Shown here one piece after another: positions 17,038 to 26,485 of a stretch of 64,000 nucleotides of DNA. The stretch is from Bacteroides sp. ET71. GTDB taxonomy: Bacteria > Bacteroidota > Bacteroidia > Bacteroidales > Bacteroidaceae. The notes beneath the pieces were generated by a model, which saw only the letters and a program-made list of their open reading frames with translations, did not search any database and was not told the origin of the DNA. Made by a program: the position numbers and the translations under genes. Position 1 is the first letter of the stretch. Each line of letters opens with the position of its first letter. The stretch is from positions 1 to 64,000 of the forward strand of contig NZ_JAMBLS010000011.1 of the NCBI RefSeq assembly GCF_023336905.1. The letters are read 5' to 3'.

Positions 17038-19365
17038 TTAATTGATTGTTATCTCGTCAAGGAACAAGAACGTCTTTCTGCCTGCACCTGGGTGCCATTG
17101 TGGCAGAACCGGCGTATTCTTACCTACGATGCGTACGTAACGTGCTTTTGTCTTGTCAAATGTAATATCATTTCTTGTCAGTACATTGTTTTTGCTTCCT
17201 TTCTCCAGGGTTGGGATAGCCTTGGAAGCTATTTTGCGGAATTTCTGTCCGTCTTCCGAACCATATACTTCAATGCCGGTAAGTCCGAAAATATAGTCAC
17301 CGGGTACCAGATAAGTGCCGATGGAGACAGATGAAAATTCTCTTTCCTCCTGCAAATCAATAACTGCGTCGAAATTCTGTCCATAGAAGCCTATATAACG
17401 GCCCGAGCGATAATTGTCGTCGCCGGTCAATCCATCCACTAATGTTTGTGCTCCTTTGTAAGTATATCCAGCGTCTGGAGTAGACTTCAGGGTAATGGGA
17501 CGCATAGTAGCCAGGTTATACTCTATTGTTGATTCCGTTATATGGCTTTCACGTCCGTTTCTGATAGCCTTGGCTTTGATGGTGGTAGTTTTGCCTTCTA
17601 TGGTGAAAGGCTGTGTGTAGGTCAATGACGTTTCTGTCGGTTCCGTGCCATCCAGCGTATAATAAACCGGTGCGTTGTCAAAGGTCTTCAAGGCAATGAC
17701 AGCTTCTCCTTCTTTCCCGGTAGGAGTGGCTTCTATCACTACATCTTCGATGTCTTCTTTATAATGGAATCCATATAGTGTATACAAGTCCAATTGATGG
17801 CGCAGCCGTTTCAAGAATCCGTCCAGATTCTTGTTGGCCGGATTGCTCCATTGCAATTCACTCAAGGCGGCGATGCGCGGCATCATTTGCCACTCCATTT
17901 TCAGGCTGTCTTTGGTCCATTCTGTCCAAATGCATCCTTGTACGCCGATGATGTTTTTCTTTTCTTCCGGAGTCAGCTTGTCAGAAGCCGGTTCAAAATT
18001 ATACACTCGTTCCACACTGCTTACGCCTTTCAGGCGATTGTAACCCGGATTGCTGAAATACAAATGGCTGATGGGGCAGACAATGGTCTGATGCCCCAAT
18101 TGGGCAGCCTTGATAGAAGCCGAGACGCCGGTCCAGGCAGCGATGGTTGTGGTCTTGGGATCAGGATTCCCTTCCAATATTTCGTCCCAGGCCAGCATTT
18201 TCTTGCCCCGTTTGGCTATTTCCTTTTCCACTTCTCCCATGAAGTACACTTGCAATTGGTTTTCTTTGCTGTGCTCCTTGGTGTCTCGCAATCCCAATTC
18301 ACGGATTTTCGCCTGGCATTTCGGGCATTTTTTCCATTCCGCTTTGGGACATTCGTCCCCGCCTATATGTATGTAGGGAGCATCCGGGAAGATGTCCATC
18401 AGTTCGTTGACCACATCTTTGGCAAATTGCAAAGTCTTCTCGTTGCCTCCGCAAAGTACCTCTTTAAACACACCGAATTTGGTGGCCACTTCATATGGGC
18501 CTCCTGTGCATCCCAGTTCCGGATACGAAGCCAGTGCAGCTAGCATGTGTCCCGGCATGTCTATCTCTGGAATAACGGTAATGAAGCGTTCGGCTGCGTA
18601 TGCCACGATTTCCTTGGCTTCTTCCTGAGTATAGAAACCACTGACAGGAGTCCCGTCAAATTTGCCAGATCCGGGTGCAGTGATTGTTTCCTTGCGCACT
18701 GAACCTATTTCGGTCAGTTTGGGATATTTCTTGATTTCGATGCGCCAGCCCTGGTCTTCCGTCAGATGCCAATGGAAATAGTTGATGTTGTGCAATGCCA
18801 TGACATCAATCAGTTCTTTCAGGTAAGCCACCGGGAAGTAATGGCGGCCCACGTCAATCATGAAGCCTCGATAGCCATATTGCGGGAAATCCTTCACAGT
18901 CCCGGCAGGCAGCGAACCTAAAGCCTTTCCGCCCGTGATGGGCAGGGCTTTATGGATGGTTTGGGTGCCATAGAATACGCCGGCTTCTGTCGAGCCGTTT
19001 ATCGTTACTTGGTCGGCAGTAATGTTCAGTTCATAGCCGTCTTTTTGTGCGATGGCCGGATTCAGTCCTAAAACGATGCAGTTATTTCCGGCTTTTGTGC
19101 CGATTTTCACTTCAGTCCCTGTTACCTCTTTAATATAAGAAGCCAGCAGATGGGCTGTACGTTCCAGCTTGGCGTTACCTTCCGGATAGCAAATGCTGGT
19201 GGAAGAACGGATAACAAAAGGTGCAGCTTCGGCCGTGGTAATCACCTCTTGAGGCTGGGGGATGACGTTCAGGTCTCCAGTTTGTACTTCTGAAGGCGCA
19301 CATGCCGCCAGACCTCCTCCTGCTAATAGGCAAATGGCCCATGTTTTCAAACGATTTTTTGTCAT
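17038..19365 (-). CDS. GH20 beta-N-acetylhexosaminidase, lipoprotein
   Basis: Removes terminal beta-linked GlcNAc or GalNAc from glycans; likely tethered by lipid at the cell surface or in the periplasm. The start at 19365 (MTKNRLKTWAIC) gives lipobox LAAC with Cys22; an upstream extension is not plausible. Domains in order: GH20b N-terminal domain (about 30-160), TIM-barrel catalytic domain with DVGRHYFP, HWHLTEDQGWR and the catalytic pair Asp337-Glu338 in HIGGDECPK, a chitobiase-type C-terminal beta domain (YYTLDGTEPTE), and a C-terminal discoidin-like F5/8 type C region (about 640-775). It has 775 residues. It is transcribed away from susC and belongs to the same glycan locus. Confidence 0.95.
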   Translation of the reverse strand: MTKNRLKTWAICLLAGGGLAACAPSEVQTGDLNVIPQPQEVITTAEAAPFVIRSSTSICYPEGNAKLERTAHLLASYIKEVTGTEVKIGTKAGNNCIVLGLNPAIAQKDGYELNITADQVTINGSTEAGVFYGTQTIHKALPITGGKALGSLPAGTVKDFPQYGYRGFMIDVGRHYFPVAYLKELIDVMALHNINYFHWHLTEDQGWRIEIKKYPKLTEIGSVRKETITAPGSGKFDGTPVSGFYTQEEAKEIVAYAAERFITVIPEIDMPGHMLAALASYPELGCTGGPYEVATKFGVFKEVLCGGNEKTLQFAKDVVNELMDIFPDAPYIHIGGDECPKAEWKKCPKCQAKIRELGLRDTKEHSKENQLQVYFMGEVEKEIAKRGKKMLAWDEILEGNPDPKTTTIAAWTGVSASIKAAQLGHQTIVCPISHLYFSNPGYNRLKGVSSVERVYNFEPASDKLTPEEKKNIIGVQGCIWTEWTKDSLKMEWQMMPRIAALSELQWSNPANKNLDGFLKRLRHQLDLYTLYGFHYKEDIEDVVIEATPTGKEGEAVIALKTFDNAPVYYTLDGTEPTETSLTYTQPFTIEGKTTTIKAKAIRNGRESHITESTIEYNLATMRPITLKSTPDAGYTYKGAQTLVDGLTGDDNYRSGRYIGFYGQNFDAVIDLQEEREFSSVSIGTYLVPGDYIFGLTGIEVYGSEDGQKFRKIASKAIPTLEKGSKNNVLTRNDITFDKTKARYVRIVGKNTPVLPQWHPGAGRKTFLFLDEITIN

Positions 19366-19395
19366 AGCAATAAATACTTTAAATATTAATCTCCG

Positions 19396-19403
19396 CAAAG
19401 TTA
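19396..19403 (-). promoter_or_regulatory. -7 promoter element, GH20 gene
   Basis: TAACTTTG on the minus strand, 30 bases upstream of the GH20 start. Confidence 0.6.
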
Positions 19404-19510
19404 AATATTTTTTCCTCTTCACCGCTTTAATTCTAAAAAAATATTGGTTTGTGATGCCTGTTTTTTTGTTTTGCAACAACTTTTTTCTTCTTGATTGGCC
19501 CCTATTGACA

Positions 19511-19576
19511 TCCTACCAAAGTCGTTCCTGCTCCCTACCTCGTCCCTGTGTTAGACAAGGACGAGGTAGGGAGCAG
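19511..19576. repeat. Perfect 18-bp inverted repeat in the susC/GH20 control region
   Basis: Arms 19528-19545 and 19559-19576 are perfectly complementary (CTGCTCCCTACCTCGTCC and its complement), with a 13-base loop. The 18 bases just before and into the left arm (19511-19528) match 11536-11553 exactly. It sits in the 420-base divergent gap 19366-19785. It could be a mobile-element remnant, a dyad for a regulator, or an RNA hairpin; there is no T-tract after it. Confidence 0.7.
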
Positions 19577-19726
19577 AAGCAAAGGAGGTCTGAAGAGGAG
19601 CCTTCCGAGGTCGGAGAAATAAGCTGTTTCATCCATTGAGAAGGAGCTTTTTTAAAAGAGAAGGAAATATATTTGGTGAAAAACAAATATTTTTTCTTGA
19701 ATCCTTGTATCTTTAATATTTCTTTG

Positions 19727-19734
19727 TACATTTG
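19727..19734 (+). promoter_or_regulatory. -7 promoter element, susC
   Basis: TACATTTG, 52 bases upstream of the susC-like start. Confidence 0.5.
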
Positions 19735-19785
19735 TAGCAGAATTAATTAACCAGAGCTTAAATTTAGTACTAAAATCGAGAATTT

Positions 19786-22700
19786 ATGGATCTGCAATTT
19801 TTTAGTAAGGGCTTTATTAAGCAAATGTCGCTGTTGGGGGCCGTCGCCTTGTTGGCTTGTCCCCAAATGGTGAGCGCAGAGGGCTTATCATTGAAAAGCG
19901 ATGCCGTGAATGTTGTTCAACAAGCAACAGAGGTAAAAGGTGTAGTGTATGATGCTACGGGTTTGACTGTAATTGGTGCGTCGGTTATCGAAAAAGATAA
20001 TCCGAGTAACGGTACGATTACAGACATTGATGGTAACTTTACTTTGCAGGTTGCCGAAAATGCCACGTTGGTTATTAGCTACATCGGGTATGTAACGCAA
20101 GAGGTGAAAGTGACTCCGGGAAAGATTCTGAATGTCACTTTGCAGGAAGACAACCAGATGCTGGAAGAAGTGGTTGTCGTAGGTTATGGCGTGCAGAAGA
20201 AAGTAAACTTGACGGGTTCTGTGGCCATGGTAGAAGGGGAAACTTTGGAACAACGTCCGTTGGCCAATGCTACCCAGAGCCTGCAAGGTATGGTGCCGGG
20301 CTTGTATATCGACAACAGCAATGCCGGTCGTCCGGGTGCCACTTCTACTTTGCAGTTGCGTGGTCAGGGTAACTTGTCTGGTTCAGGCGCTCCCTATGTA
20401 TTGGTAGACGGTGTGGAAATGGACTTGGCTGATGTTAACCCCAACGACATCGAAAGCATCTCTGTGCTGAAAGACGCTGCCGCATCTTCTATCTACGGTG
20501 CACGTGCTGCCTATGGTGTCATCTTGGTAACGACCAAGAAAGGTAAGGAAGGTAAGACGCGTGTCAGCTATCAGGCTACGTTGGGCTGGACGCAGCCGAC
20601 CTCTCTGCCGAATATGGTGAACTCTGTGGATTTCGCAAACTTCTTCAATGCCGGTACGTATAACTTTAATGGTACGTATGAGTATAGCGAGGAAAAAATA
20701 CAGGCATTGCGAGACTATATTAGTACGGGTGCCGGTAATCCTTGGGCTGAATTGACTCCCGGACAGTCAATGGTAGCTGCTTTCGAGAACACTGCTAATG
20801 GTTTGGGTAATACAAACTATTTTGATTTGCATTATAAGGATGCTGCTTTCAAACAAAATCACAATGTCAGCATCAGCGGCGGTGGTGAGAAGGCACAATA
20901 TTATATATCGGGAGGCATGTATAAAGAAGAAGGCCTTTTGCGTTATGCCGATATAGATTATCGCCGTTTCAATTTCAATGCTAATATTACTTCTAAAGTG
21001 ACAGACTGGTTGAAATTGAAGGTGAATACCAAATATATGAATTCGAATAGTGATACTCCGTTCGGTACGGGGGCTTTGTCGGAAACATTCTATCATAATT
21101 TGGCTCGTTTCCGTCCAACGGTTAGTGTTGTAGATCCCAATGGCTATTATACCGAACTCTCCATGATTCCCTATTTGCAGAGCGGTACGTTTACCAATAC
21201 TCAAAATAACAACCTGACCATGACTGGTGGTTTGGAACTGGAGCCTATCAAGAATTGGCGTATTTTCTTTGATTATACTTATCGGTACAATACTCGTGAT
21301 TATGAGGCAAAAAAAGTATTGCCTGAAATTCCCAATGCCGATGATTCAGGCACTAACACTGGTACGCGTACAGAAATATATGATGGTGGTGCAGTGAGTG
21401 GCTACACTCGTAGTAACAGAAACAATCAGTACCAGTCTCTTAACTTGTACACCAACTATATGATGACGCTGAATGACAAGCATAATTTTACATTCTTGCT
21501 GGGTTATCAGGAAGAGTATTATAAATACAAATTGTTGTCGGCTTCTGTGACAGATCTGCAATATCCTTCTAACCCGAGCTTGGAAATGGCAGACGGTGAT
21601 GTTACATTGGGCGATACACGTTATGGTTGGGCAACCCGCGGCTATTTTGCTCGTATCAATTATGATTACATGGGACGTTATCTGGTGGAACTCAATGGCC
21701 GTTACGATGGTTCTTCCCGTTTCTCGAAGGGCAATCGTTGGGGATTCTTCCCTTCCGTTTCTTTGGGCTGGCGTATCAGTGAAGAATCTTTTATGGAAAA
21801 AACCAGAAATTGGCTTTCTAATTTGAAACTTCGTGTTTCATGGGGTTTATTGGGTAACCAAGCAGGCGCAGACTATTATACGTTTGCTTCTTCCATGAAT
21901 CCTACGGGAATTGGTAACTGGTATTTCAACGGTGTCCGTTCCGGCTATTATACTCCGGGTGCAGTAGTGGATTCTAATACTACGTGGGAAAAAGTGGACC
22001 ATAAGAATATTGGTATCGACTTCGGGTTCTTCAACAATGCTTTGACCGGTACGTTTGACATCTTCCAGCGTGACACGCGCGACATGCTTGGTCCATCGGT
22101 TGATTTGGCTGATTTCTTCGGTGCTGCTGCTCCGGAAACCAATAATGCTGAGATGCGTAACCGTGGTTGGGAATTAACCCTGCAATGGCGTGGTAAAATT
22201 GGCAAGGATATAGATTATTCTATTGGTGGTTCGGTATCAGATGCTACGGCCGAAGTCACAGCCTATGACGGTGGCTATACAGACCCGGCCAATAACTGGT
22301 ATAAGGGTAAGAAGGTTGGTGAAATCTGGGGTTACAGAGCTTCTGGATTGATTCAGGATCGAGCTGAAGCCGATGCTTATAATAGTGCATACGATTTATC
22401 TTATCTTTCGACACGTGAATGGACGCCGGGTGATGTGAAGTATATTGATTTGAATGGTGATGAGAAGATTGATAATGGAGATAATGTAGTTGGTCGTATG
22501 GGTGACATGACTATCATAGGTAATACCACTCCGCGTTATCAATATACAATTAACGGCTCTATCTCTTGGAAAGGTCTTTCTCTGAGTCTGATGTTCCAAG
22601 GTGTGGGTAAACGTGACTGGTGTCCGGAGACAGGGACAGCTTATTTCTGGGGTGCAGGTGCTAAGGCGCAAGTGACAGTATTCGAGGAGCACATGGATTA

Positions 22701-23055
22701 TTGGAGAGAGGACAACAAAGGTGCTTACTATCCCAAACCATATATTGGAGGAGCTGGAGCAGTCGCTTCATATCGTGCCAAAACGTCTCAAAAGGCTGAT
22801 CGCTATGTGCAAAATGCTGCTTATTGTCGCTTGAAGAATTTGACTATCAGTTATGATTTGCCTGAAAAGTGGATTAGTAAAGCGCATTTGACTAAAGCCC
22901 AAGTGTTCTTCTCTGGCGAGAATTTGTTGACCTTTACCAAACTGAAGATTTTTGATCCGGAAGGTTTGTTTACGACTAATCTGGCTGGCTCTGATGCTGG
23001 TAAGAACTACCCGATGACAAGAGTCTTCTCTGTGGGAGTTATTTTAAATATGTAA
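19786..23055 (+). CDS. SusC/RagA-type TonB-dependent outer-membrane transporter
   Basis: Imports oligosaccharides across the outer membrane using TonB energy, in complex with the SusD-like lipoprotein encoded next. An N-terminal signal peptide (to about residue 31) precedes a carboxypeptidase-regulatory-like domain (about 48-130, with GASVIEKDNPSNGTITDIDG). Next are the TonB-box/plug start (LEEVVVVGYGVQKK), a plug domain with the SusC signature (VLKDAAASSIYGARA) and a 22-strand barrel ending in VGVILNM. The length of 1089 residues is normal. There is no STN domain, so signalling through an anti-sigma factor is not expected. The stop is 23 bases before susD. Confidence 0.97.
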   Translation: MDLQFFSKGFIKQMSLLGAVALLACPQMVSAEGLSLKSDAVNVVQQATEVKGVVYDATGLTVIGASVIEKDNPSNGTITDIDGNFTLQVAENATLVISYIGYVTQEVKVTPGKILNVTLQEDNQMLEEVVVVGYGVQKKVNLTGSVAMVEGETLEQRPLANATQSLQGMVPGLYIDNSNAGRPGATSTLQLRGQGNLSGSGAPYVLVDGVEMDLADVNPNDIESISVLKDAAASSIYGARAAYGVILVTTKKGKEGKTRVSYQATLGWTQPTSLPNMVNSVDFANFFNAGTYNFNGTYEYSEEKIQALRDYISTGAGNPWAELTPGQSMVAAFENTANGLGNTNYFDLHYKDAAFKQNHNVSISGGGEKAQYYISGGMYKEEGLLRYADIDYRRFNFNANITSKVTDWLKLKVNTKYMNSNSDTPFGTGALSETFYHNLARFRPTVSVVDPNGYYTELSMIPYLQSGTFTNTQNNNLTMTGGLELEPIKNWRIFFDYTYRYNTRDYEAKKVLPEIPNADDSGTNTGTRTEIYDGGAVSGYTRSNRNNQYQSLNLYTNYMMTLNDKHNFTFLLGYQEEYYKYKLLSASVTDLQYPSNPSLEMADGDVTLGDTRYGWATRGYFARINYDYMGRYLVELNGRYDGSSRFSKGNRWGFFPSVSLGWRISEESFMEKTRNWLSNLKLRVSWGLLGNQAGADYYTFASSMNPTGIGNWYFNGVRSGYYTPGAVVDSNTTWEKVDHKNIGIDFGFFNNALTGTFDIFQRDTRDMLGPSVDLADFFGAAAPETNNAEMRNRGWELTLQWRGKIGKDIDYSIGGSVSDATAEVTAYDGGYTDPANNWYKGKKVGEIWGYRASGLIQDRAEADAYNSAYDLSYLSTREWTPGDVKYIDLNGDEKIDNGDNVVGRMGDMTIIGNTTPRYQYTINGSISWKGLSLSLMFQGVGKRDWCPETGTAYFWGAGAKAQVTVFEEHMDYWREDNKGAYYPKPYIGGAGAVASYRAKTSQKADRYVQNAAYCRLKNLTISYDLPEKWISKAHLTKAQVFFSGENLLTFTKLKIFDPEGLFTTNLAGSDAGKNYPMTRVFSVGVILNM

Positions 23056-23078
23056 TCACACAATTAGGAATAAAGATT

Positions 23079-24899
23079 ATGAAAAAGATACATATACTGC
23101 TAAGTTCGGTCTTGTGTTTGGGTCTTGCTTCTTGTTTCGACATGGATCAAGAGCCTCAGGGAGAGCTTTCTTCGTCAGAAGCTTTCTCTACGACCAGTGA
23201 GATAACGATGTACCTGAACATGTTTTATCAGGGAAGTGTGCCGTATAGTGGGGGTGGAAGTGTGAGTAATTCGGCTATTAAAATGCAGTCCAGTAGTATG
23301 ACCAATGGCATTGCATTTGGTGATGTCGCAAGCGATAATTTACTGCCTTCCACGCTTAATACCCGTTTGAATGGTGCACTGACCTTGGGAGATGCTGTTG
23401 AAATGAATGATTACAAGCCTATTCGCAATGTGAACTTCTTGTTGCAAAACATTGATCGTTGCCAAGACCAAGAGTCTGATGCGTTCAAACAATGTTTGGG
23501 CGAAGCTTATTATTTCCGTGCTGCCTATTATTATAATTTGTTGAAAGATTATGGCGGTGTGACATGGATAGACACGCCTTTGGATCCGGATGCAGGTTTG
23601 ATGCAGCGTCCACGCAATACGCGCACGGAGTTGGCCAACTATATATTGGCAGACTTGGATTTGGCCATTACGAATCTGAATGAACAGAGCAGCAATGCAA
23701 CGGGGCGTGTGCATCGCGATGTGGCACGAGCTTTAAAAAGTGAGGTTGCATTGTTTGCCGCTACGTGGGAAAAATATCATCGGGCAGAAAATGATGATTT
23801 TTATGATAAAACATTAACCAATGCAGAAGAACAGATAACAGATTGGCTGAATCAGGCTGTGGAAGCGGCTGAAGCAGTCATAAATCGGAATGTTTGGAGT
23901 ATTAGTCGGCAAAATGATAATCCTTTGACAGATTATCGTGATTTGTTTGTTACAGTTGACTTAACAGGAAATCAGGAAGTACTATGGTGGAGACGTTATG
24001 ATGTTTCGAGCGTTGGAGGAAATAATGTTACATATTATTCTTGGCATGGTGGGGGTGATAAAGGTGTGTCGGCTTCATTGGTAGATGATTATTTGACAAG
24101 AGATGGATATCCGTTTGTCGGCCAGGAGAAGTTGGATGCTAAGCTCAATTATGGGGAAGAGTTGGATCCTGAATTGCGCGATCCTCGTTTGTCGCAGACT
24201 GTGTTTATGCCGGGACAGCCTCAGACTGCTAATACTAATTTTACATGGCCTCCTATTGATATGACTGATTACCGTCGTAATACAACAGGGTATTCGTTGT
24301 TAAAACATTCGCAGTTCGAATATGATGAAAATTCTGGCAGATATGGAGAAGCGCAAGGGGAAACTCCTGCTATCCAAGTTCGTTATGCGGATGTTTTGTT
24401 AAACTATGCCGAGGCTTTGGCTGAACTGGATGGTGCAGCAAATGCTTCGCGTATCCAATCTGCTTTGCAACCTTTGCGTGATAGAGTTGGTATGCCAGGT
24501 GTAGATTTCGATCGTGAATATAATACAGATGCGGATTATCCTTTCCGCAATTTGGATAAATATGTTCAAGCAGTGCGTCGTGAACGTCGTGTGGAAAAGG
24601 CTGCTGAAAATTGTCGTTTAACTGACATCTTGCGTTGGGCTGCTGCTGATGAGTTGATAGTAGGCAAACTGCCGATAGGTGCGCTTTATACAGGAACTAC
24701 GTTGGAGCAACATTTCTCTGGTACTTTGTCTGATGGTAATGGTATTTGGTTGACTTCAGATGGTTATATGCTTTCTACTAATGTTACTACTGGTTGGCAG
24801 TTTAGGGTAGATCGTGATTATCTGTTGCCTATTCGTGATGCGATGGTTGGTTCGGATGGTTTGGCTGGTGGCATGTGGGAACCAAATCCAGGTTGGTAA
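23079..24899 (+). CDS. SusD/RagB-type surface glycan-binding lipoprotein
   Basis: Surface lipoprotein that caps the SusC-like pore and binds the glycan. Lipobox LASC with Cys19 is followed by acidic residues (DMDQE), which fits surface export in Bacteroides. The alpha-helical core shows TPR-like segments (CLGEAYYFRAAYYYNLLKDY, RADVARALKSE-type region) and the C-terminal family block VRYADVLLNYAEAL and RRERRVEKAAE. It has 606 residues. It is co-transcribed with susC, and a terminator follows. Confidence 0.96.
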   Translation: MKKIHILLSSVLCLGLASCFDMDQEPQGELSSSEAFSTTSEITMYLNMFYQGSVPYSGGGSVSNSAIKMQSSSMTNGIAFGDVASDNLLPSTLNTRLNGALTLGDAVEMNDYKPIRNVNFLLQNIDRCQDQESDAFKQCLGEAYYFRAAYYYNLLKDYGGVTWIDTPLDPDAGLMQRPRNTRTELANYILADLDLAITNLNEQSSNATGRVHRDVARALKSEVALFAATWEKYHRAENDDFYDKTLTNAEEQITDWLNQAVEAAEAVINRNVWSISRQNDNPLTDYRDLFVTVDLTGNQEVLWWRRYDVSSVGGNNVTYYSWHGGGDKGVSASLVDDYLTRDGYPFVGQEKLDAKLNYGEELDPELRDPRLSQTVFMPGQPQTANTNFTWPPIDMTDYRRNTTGYSLLKHSQFEYDENSGRYGEAQGETPAIQVRYADVLLNYAEALAELDGAANASRIQSALQPLRDRVGMPGVDFDREYNTDADYPFRNLDKYVQAVRRERRVEKAAENCRLTDILRWAAADELIVGKLPIGALYTGTTLEQHFSGTLSDGNGIWLTSDGYMLSTNVTTGWQFRVDRDYLLPIRDAMVGSDGLAGGMWEPNPGW

Positions 24900-24926
24900 T
24901 TTAAGTTAAAGTTCGATATGTAGAAG

Positions 24927-24963
24927 TCCGGGGATTCGGGAGTCCTGAATCTCCGGATTTTTT
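24927..24963 (+). terminator. Terminator after susD
   Basis: A 14-bp stem with two G-T pairs (24927-24940 with 24943-24956 region), then six or more T. The rest of the 322-base gap 24900-25221 holds only the next gene's promoter. Confidence 0.85.
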
Positions 24964-25137
24964 ATGGTAATTTGGTTTGGTGAGGTAGCGGTAATTTGGG
25001 GCAAATGTTGTTTAAAATTCACTTTCTGTTATGTTGAGTGTTGTGCTCCCTTGGCAGAAGGGGAAGATATTAGGGGGATATTTTGATTACGCTATATAAC
25101 TTCAATAATGTGGTTTCGGTGGCTACCTCTTCAAAGA

Positions 25138-25168
25138 TTTGCTATTTCCAGGAAAATCATTAACTTTG
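25138..25168 (+). promoter_or_regulatory. Promoter with -33 and -7 elements, Rpn-type nuclease gene
   Basis: TTTG at 25138-25141 and TAACTTTG at 25161-25168 with 19 bases between them: full agreement with the Bacteroides consensus. Confidence 0.75.
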
Positions 25169-25221
25169 CATAGAAATAGAAAGAGTATGTACGGGCACGC
25201 TTGCATTAAAATAACATAGAT

Positions 25222-26127
25222 ATGAAGGAAAACTTGATACGTTTCGACTGGGCGATGAAGCGTCTGCTTCGTGACAAAAGCAATTATGTGGTTCTGGAAG
25301 GTTTTCTTTCCACTCTTTTGGGGGAGGATCTGCACATCAAACGTTTTCTGGAAAGCGAAGCCAATCAGTCGGATGCGACAGATAAGTTTAATCGCGCGGA
25401 CATCTTGGTGGAAGATGCCCAAGGGCGATTACTTATCGTGGAGGTACAGAACAACCGGGAGTTGGATTATTTCCACCGCATGCTTTATGGTGTCTCTAAA
25501 ACTATCTCTGAGTATATCAATTTGGGAGATGATTATGACAAGGTGCGTAAGGTCTATTCTATCAATATTGTCTATTTTGATTTGGGACAGGGCGAAGATT
25601 ATATTTATCACGGGAAAACAGAATTCCGCGGTTTGCATAATCCCCATGATATCCTGAAATTGTCTGTACGTCAACGGGAGATGTTTGTGGGCAAAGAAGC
25701 CGGTGACATCTTTCCAGAGTACTATGTGCTTCGTGTGAATGATTTCGATAAGGTGGCTAAAACTCCTTTGGACGAATGGGTTCAGTTTCTTAAAACGGGT
25801 GAAATAGACAGCACTGCTACGGCCAAAGGCTTGCCCGAGGCTCGTGAACGTTTACGTGTGGATTCTTTGCCTAAAGCGGAAAAGCAGGCCTATTTTCGTG
25901 ATATGGAAGCCATCCGTTATCAGCGGAGTGTCATAAAAACCGGTTGGTACGAAGGTCGTGCGGATGGTTTGGCAGAAGGTCGTGCAGAAGGCCGTGCGGA
26001 AGGCATTGCAGAAGGGAAAAAGGAGAATACTCGAGAAACAGTGCGGCGCATGAAAGCTTTGGGATTGCCCATGGAAACCATTGCCCAAGTTACCCAGTTA
26101 TCATTTCAGGATATAGAAAAGATGTAG
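25222..26127 (+). CDS. Rpn-type PD-(D/E)XK nuclease (recombination-promoting nuclease/putative transposase family)
   Basis: Belongs to the PDDEXK_2 family related to RpnA, whose members nick DNA and promote recA-independent recombination; older annotations call them transposases. The N-terminal FDWAMKRLLRDKSNYVVLEGFLS and the catalytic region RADILVEDAQGRLLIVEVQ (Asp, then ExQ) are present. The C-terminus is a low-complexity run of RAEG/LAEG/IAEG units (about 245-265), then a small helical end. The length of 301 residues is typical. There are no terminal inverted repeats around it, so it is not an insertion sequence. It splits the glycan locus between susD and the sulfatase and has its own consensus promoter. 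Confidence 0.88.
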   Translation: MKENLIRFDWAMKRLLRDKSNYVVLEGFLSTLLGEDLHIKRFLESEANQSDATDKFNRADILVEDAQGRLLIVEVQNNRELDYFHRMLYGVSKTISEYINLGDDYDKVRKVYSINIVYFDLGQGEDYIYHGKTEFRGLHNPHDILKLSVRQREMFVGKEAGDIFPEYYVLRVNDFDKVAKTPLDEWVQFLKTGEIDSTATAKGLPEARERLRVDSLPKAEKQAYFRDMEAIRYQRSVIKTGWYEGRADGLAEGRAEGRAEGIAEGKKENTRETVRRMKALGLPMETIAQVTQLSFQDIEKM

Positions 26128-26211
26128 GAGTCGTTTTTGTTTCTGACATAGTTGTAGATGTGTTGTAAGTAAAAAACTCTTTTCTTTTTCGCATATATGA
26201 AAATCAATCCG

Positions 26212-26485
26212 TATCTTTGTAAACAATCTCATACGAGATAAACAATCGTTTTTGTTAATCTAATGCTCACAAGAACTTGCTGAATAAAAATAGAATACTA
26301 TGAATGAACTGAATGGTAAATACACTTGCTTCGAGGGGGTTATTAAGTATCTGCTATTGTGACTTGGCCTTCATTCGGAGTGAGTGAACTTTTTCTTGAA
26401 TGAGATAATGTCCGCTTCTTTGTTTGGACGGACAATTTGTTATTAAATCTTGCTTACATTATTAATCACGTAATATTTTTAATCT
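26212..26485 (+). promoter_or_regulatory. Putative promoter and long leader of the sulfatase/mannosidase genes
   Basis: TATCTTTG at 26212-26219 would give a leader of about 260 bases before the sulfatase start. A 20-codon frame (ATG at 26300, stop at 26360-26362) lies inside it; this could be chance. The 358-base gap 26128-26485 holds nothing else I recognise. It could carry post-transcriptional control, but no known riboswitch is evident. Confidence 0.4.

Noticed and set aside
25222-26127. Insertion sequence around the Rpn-type gene
   Set aside because: No terminal inverted repeats or target duplications visible; the family encodes nucleases that are not bounded elements.
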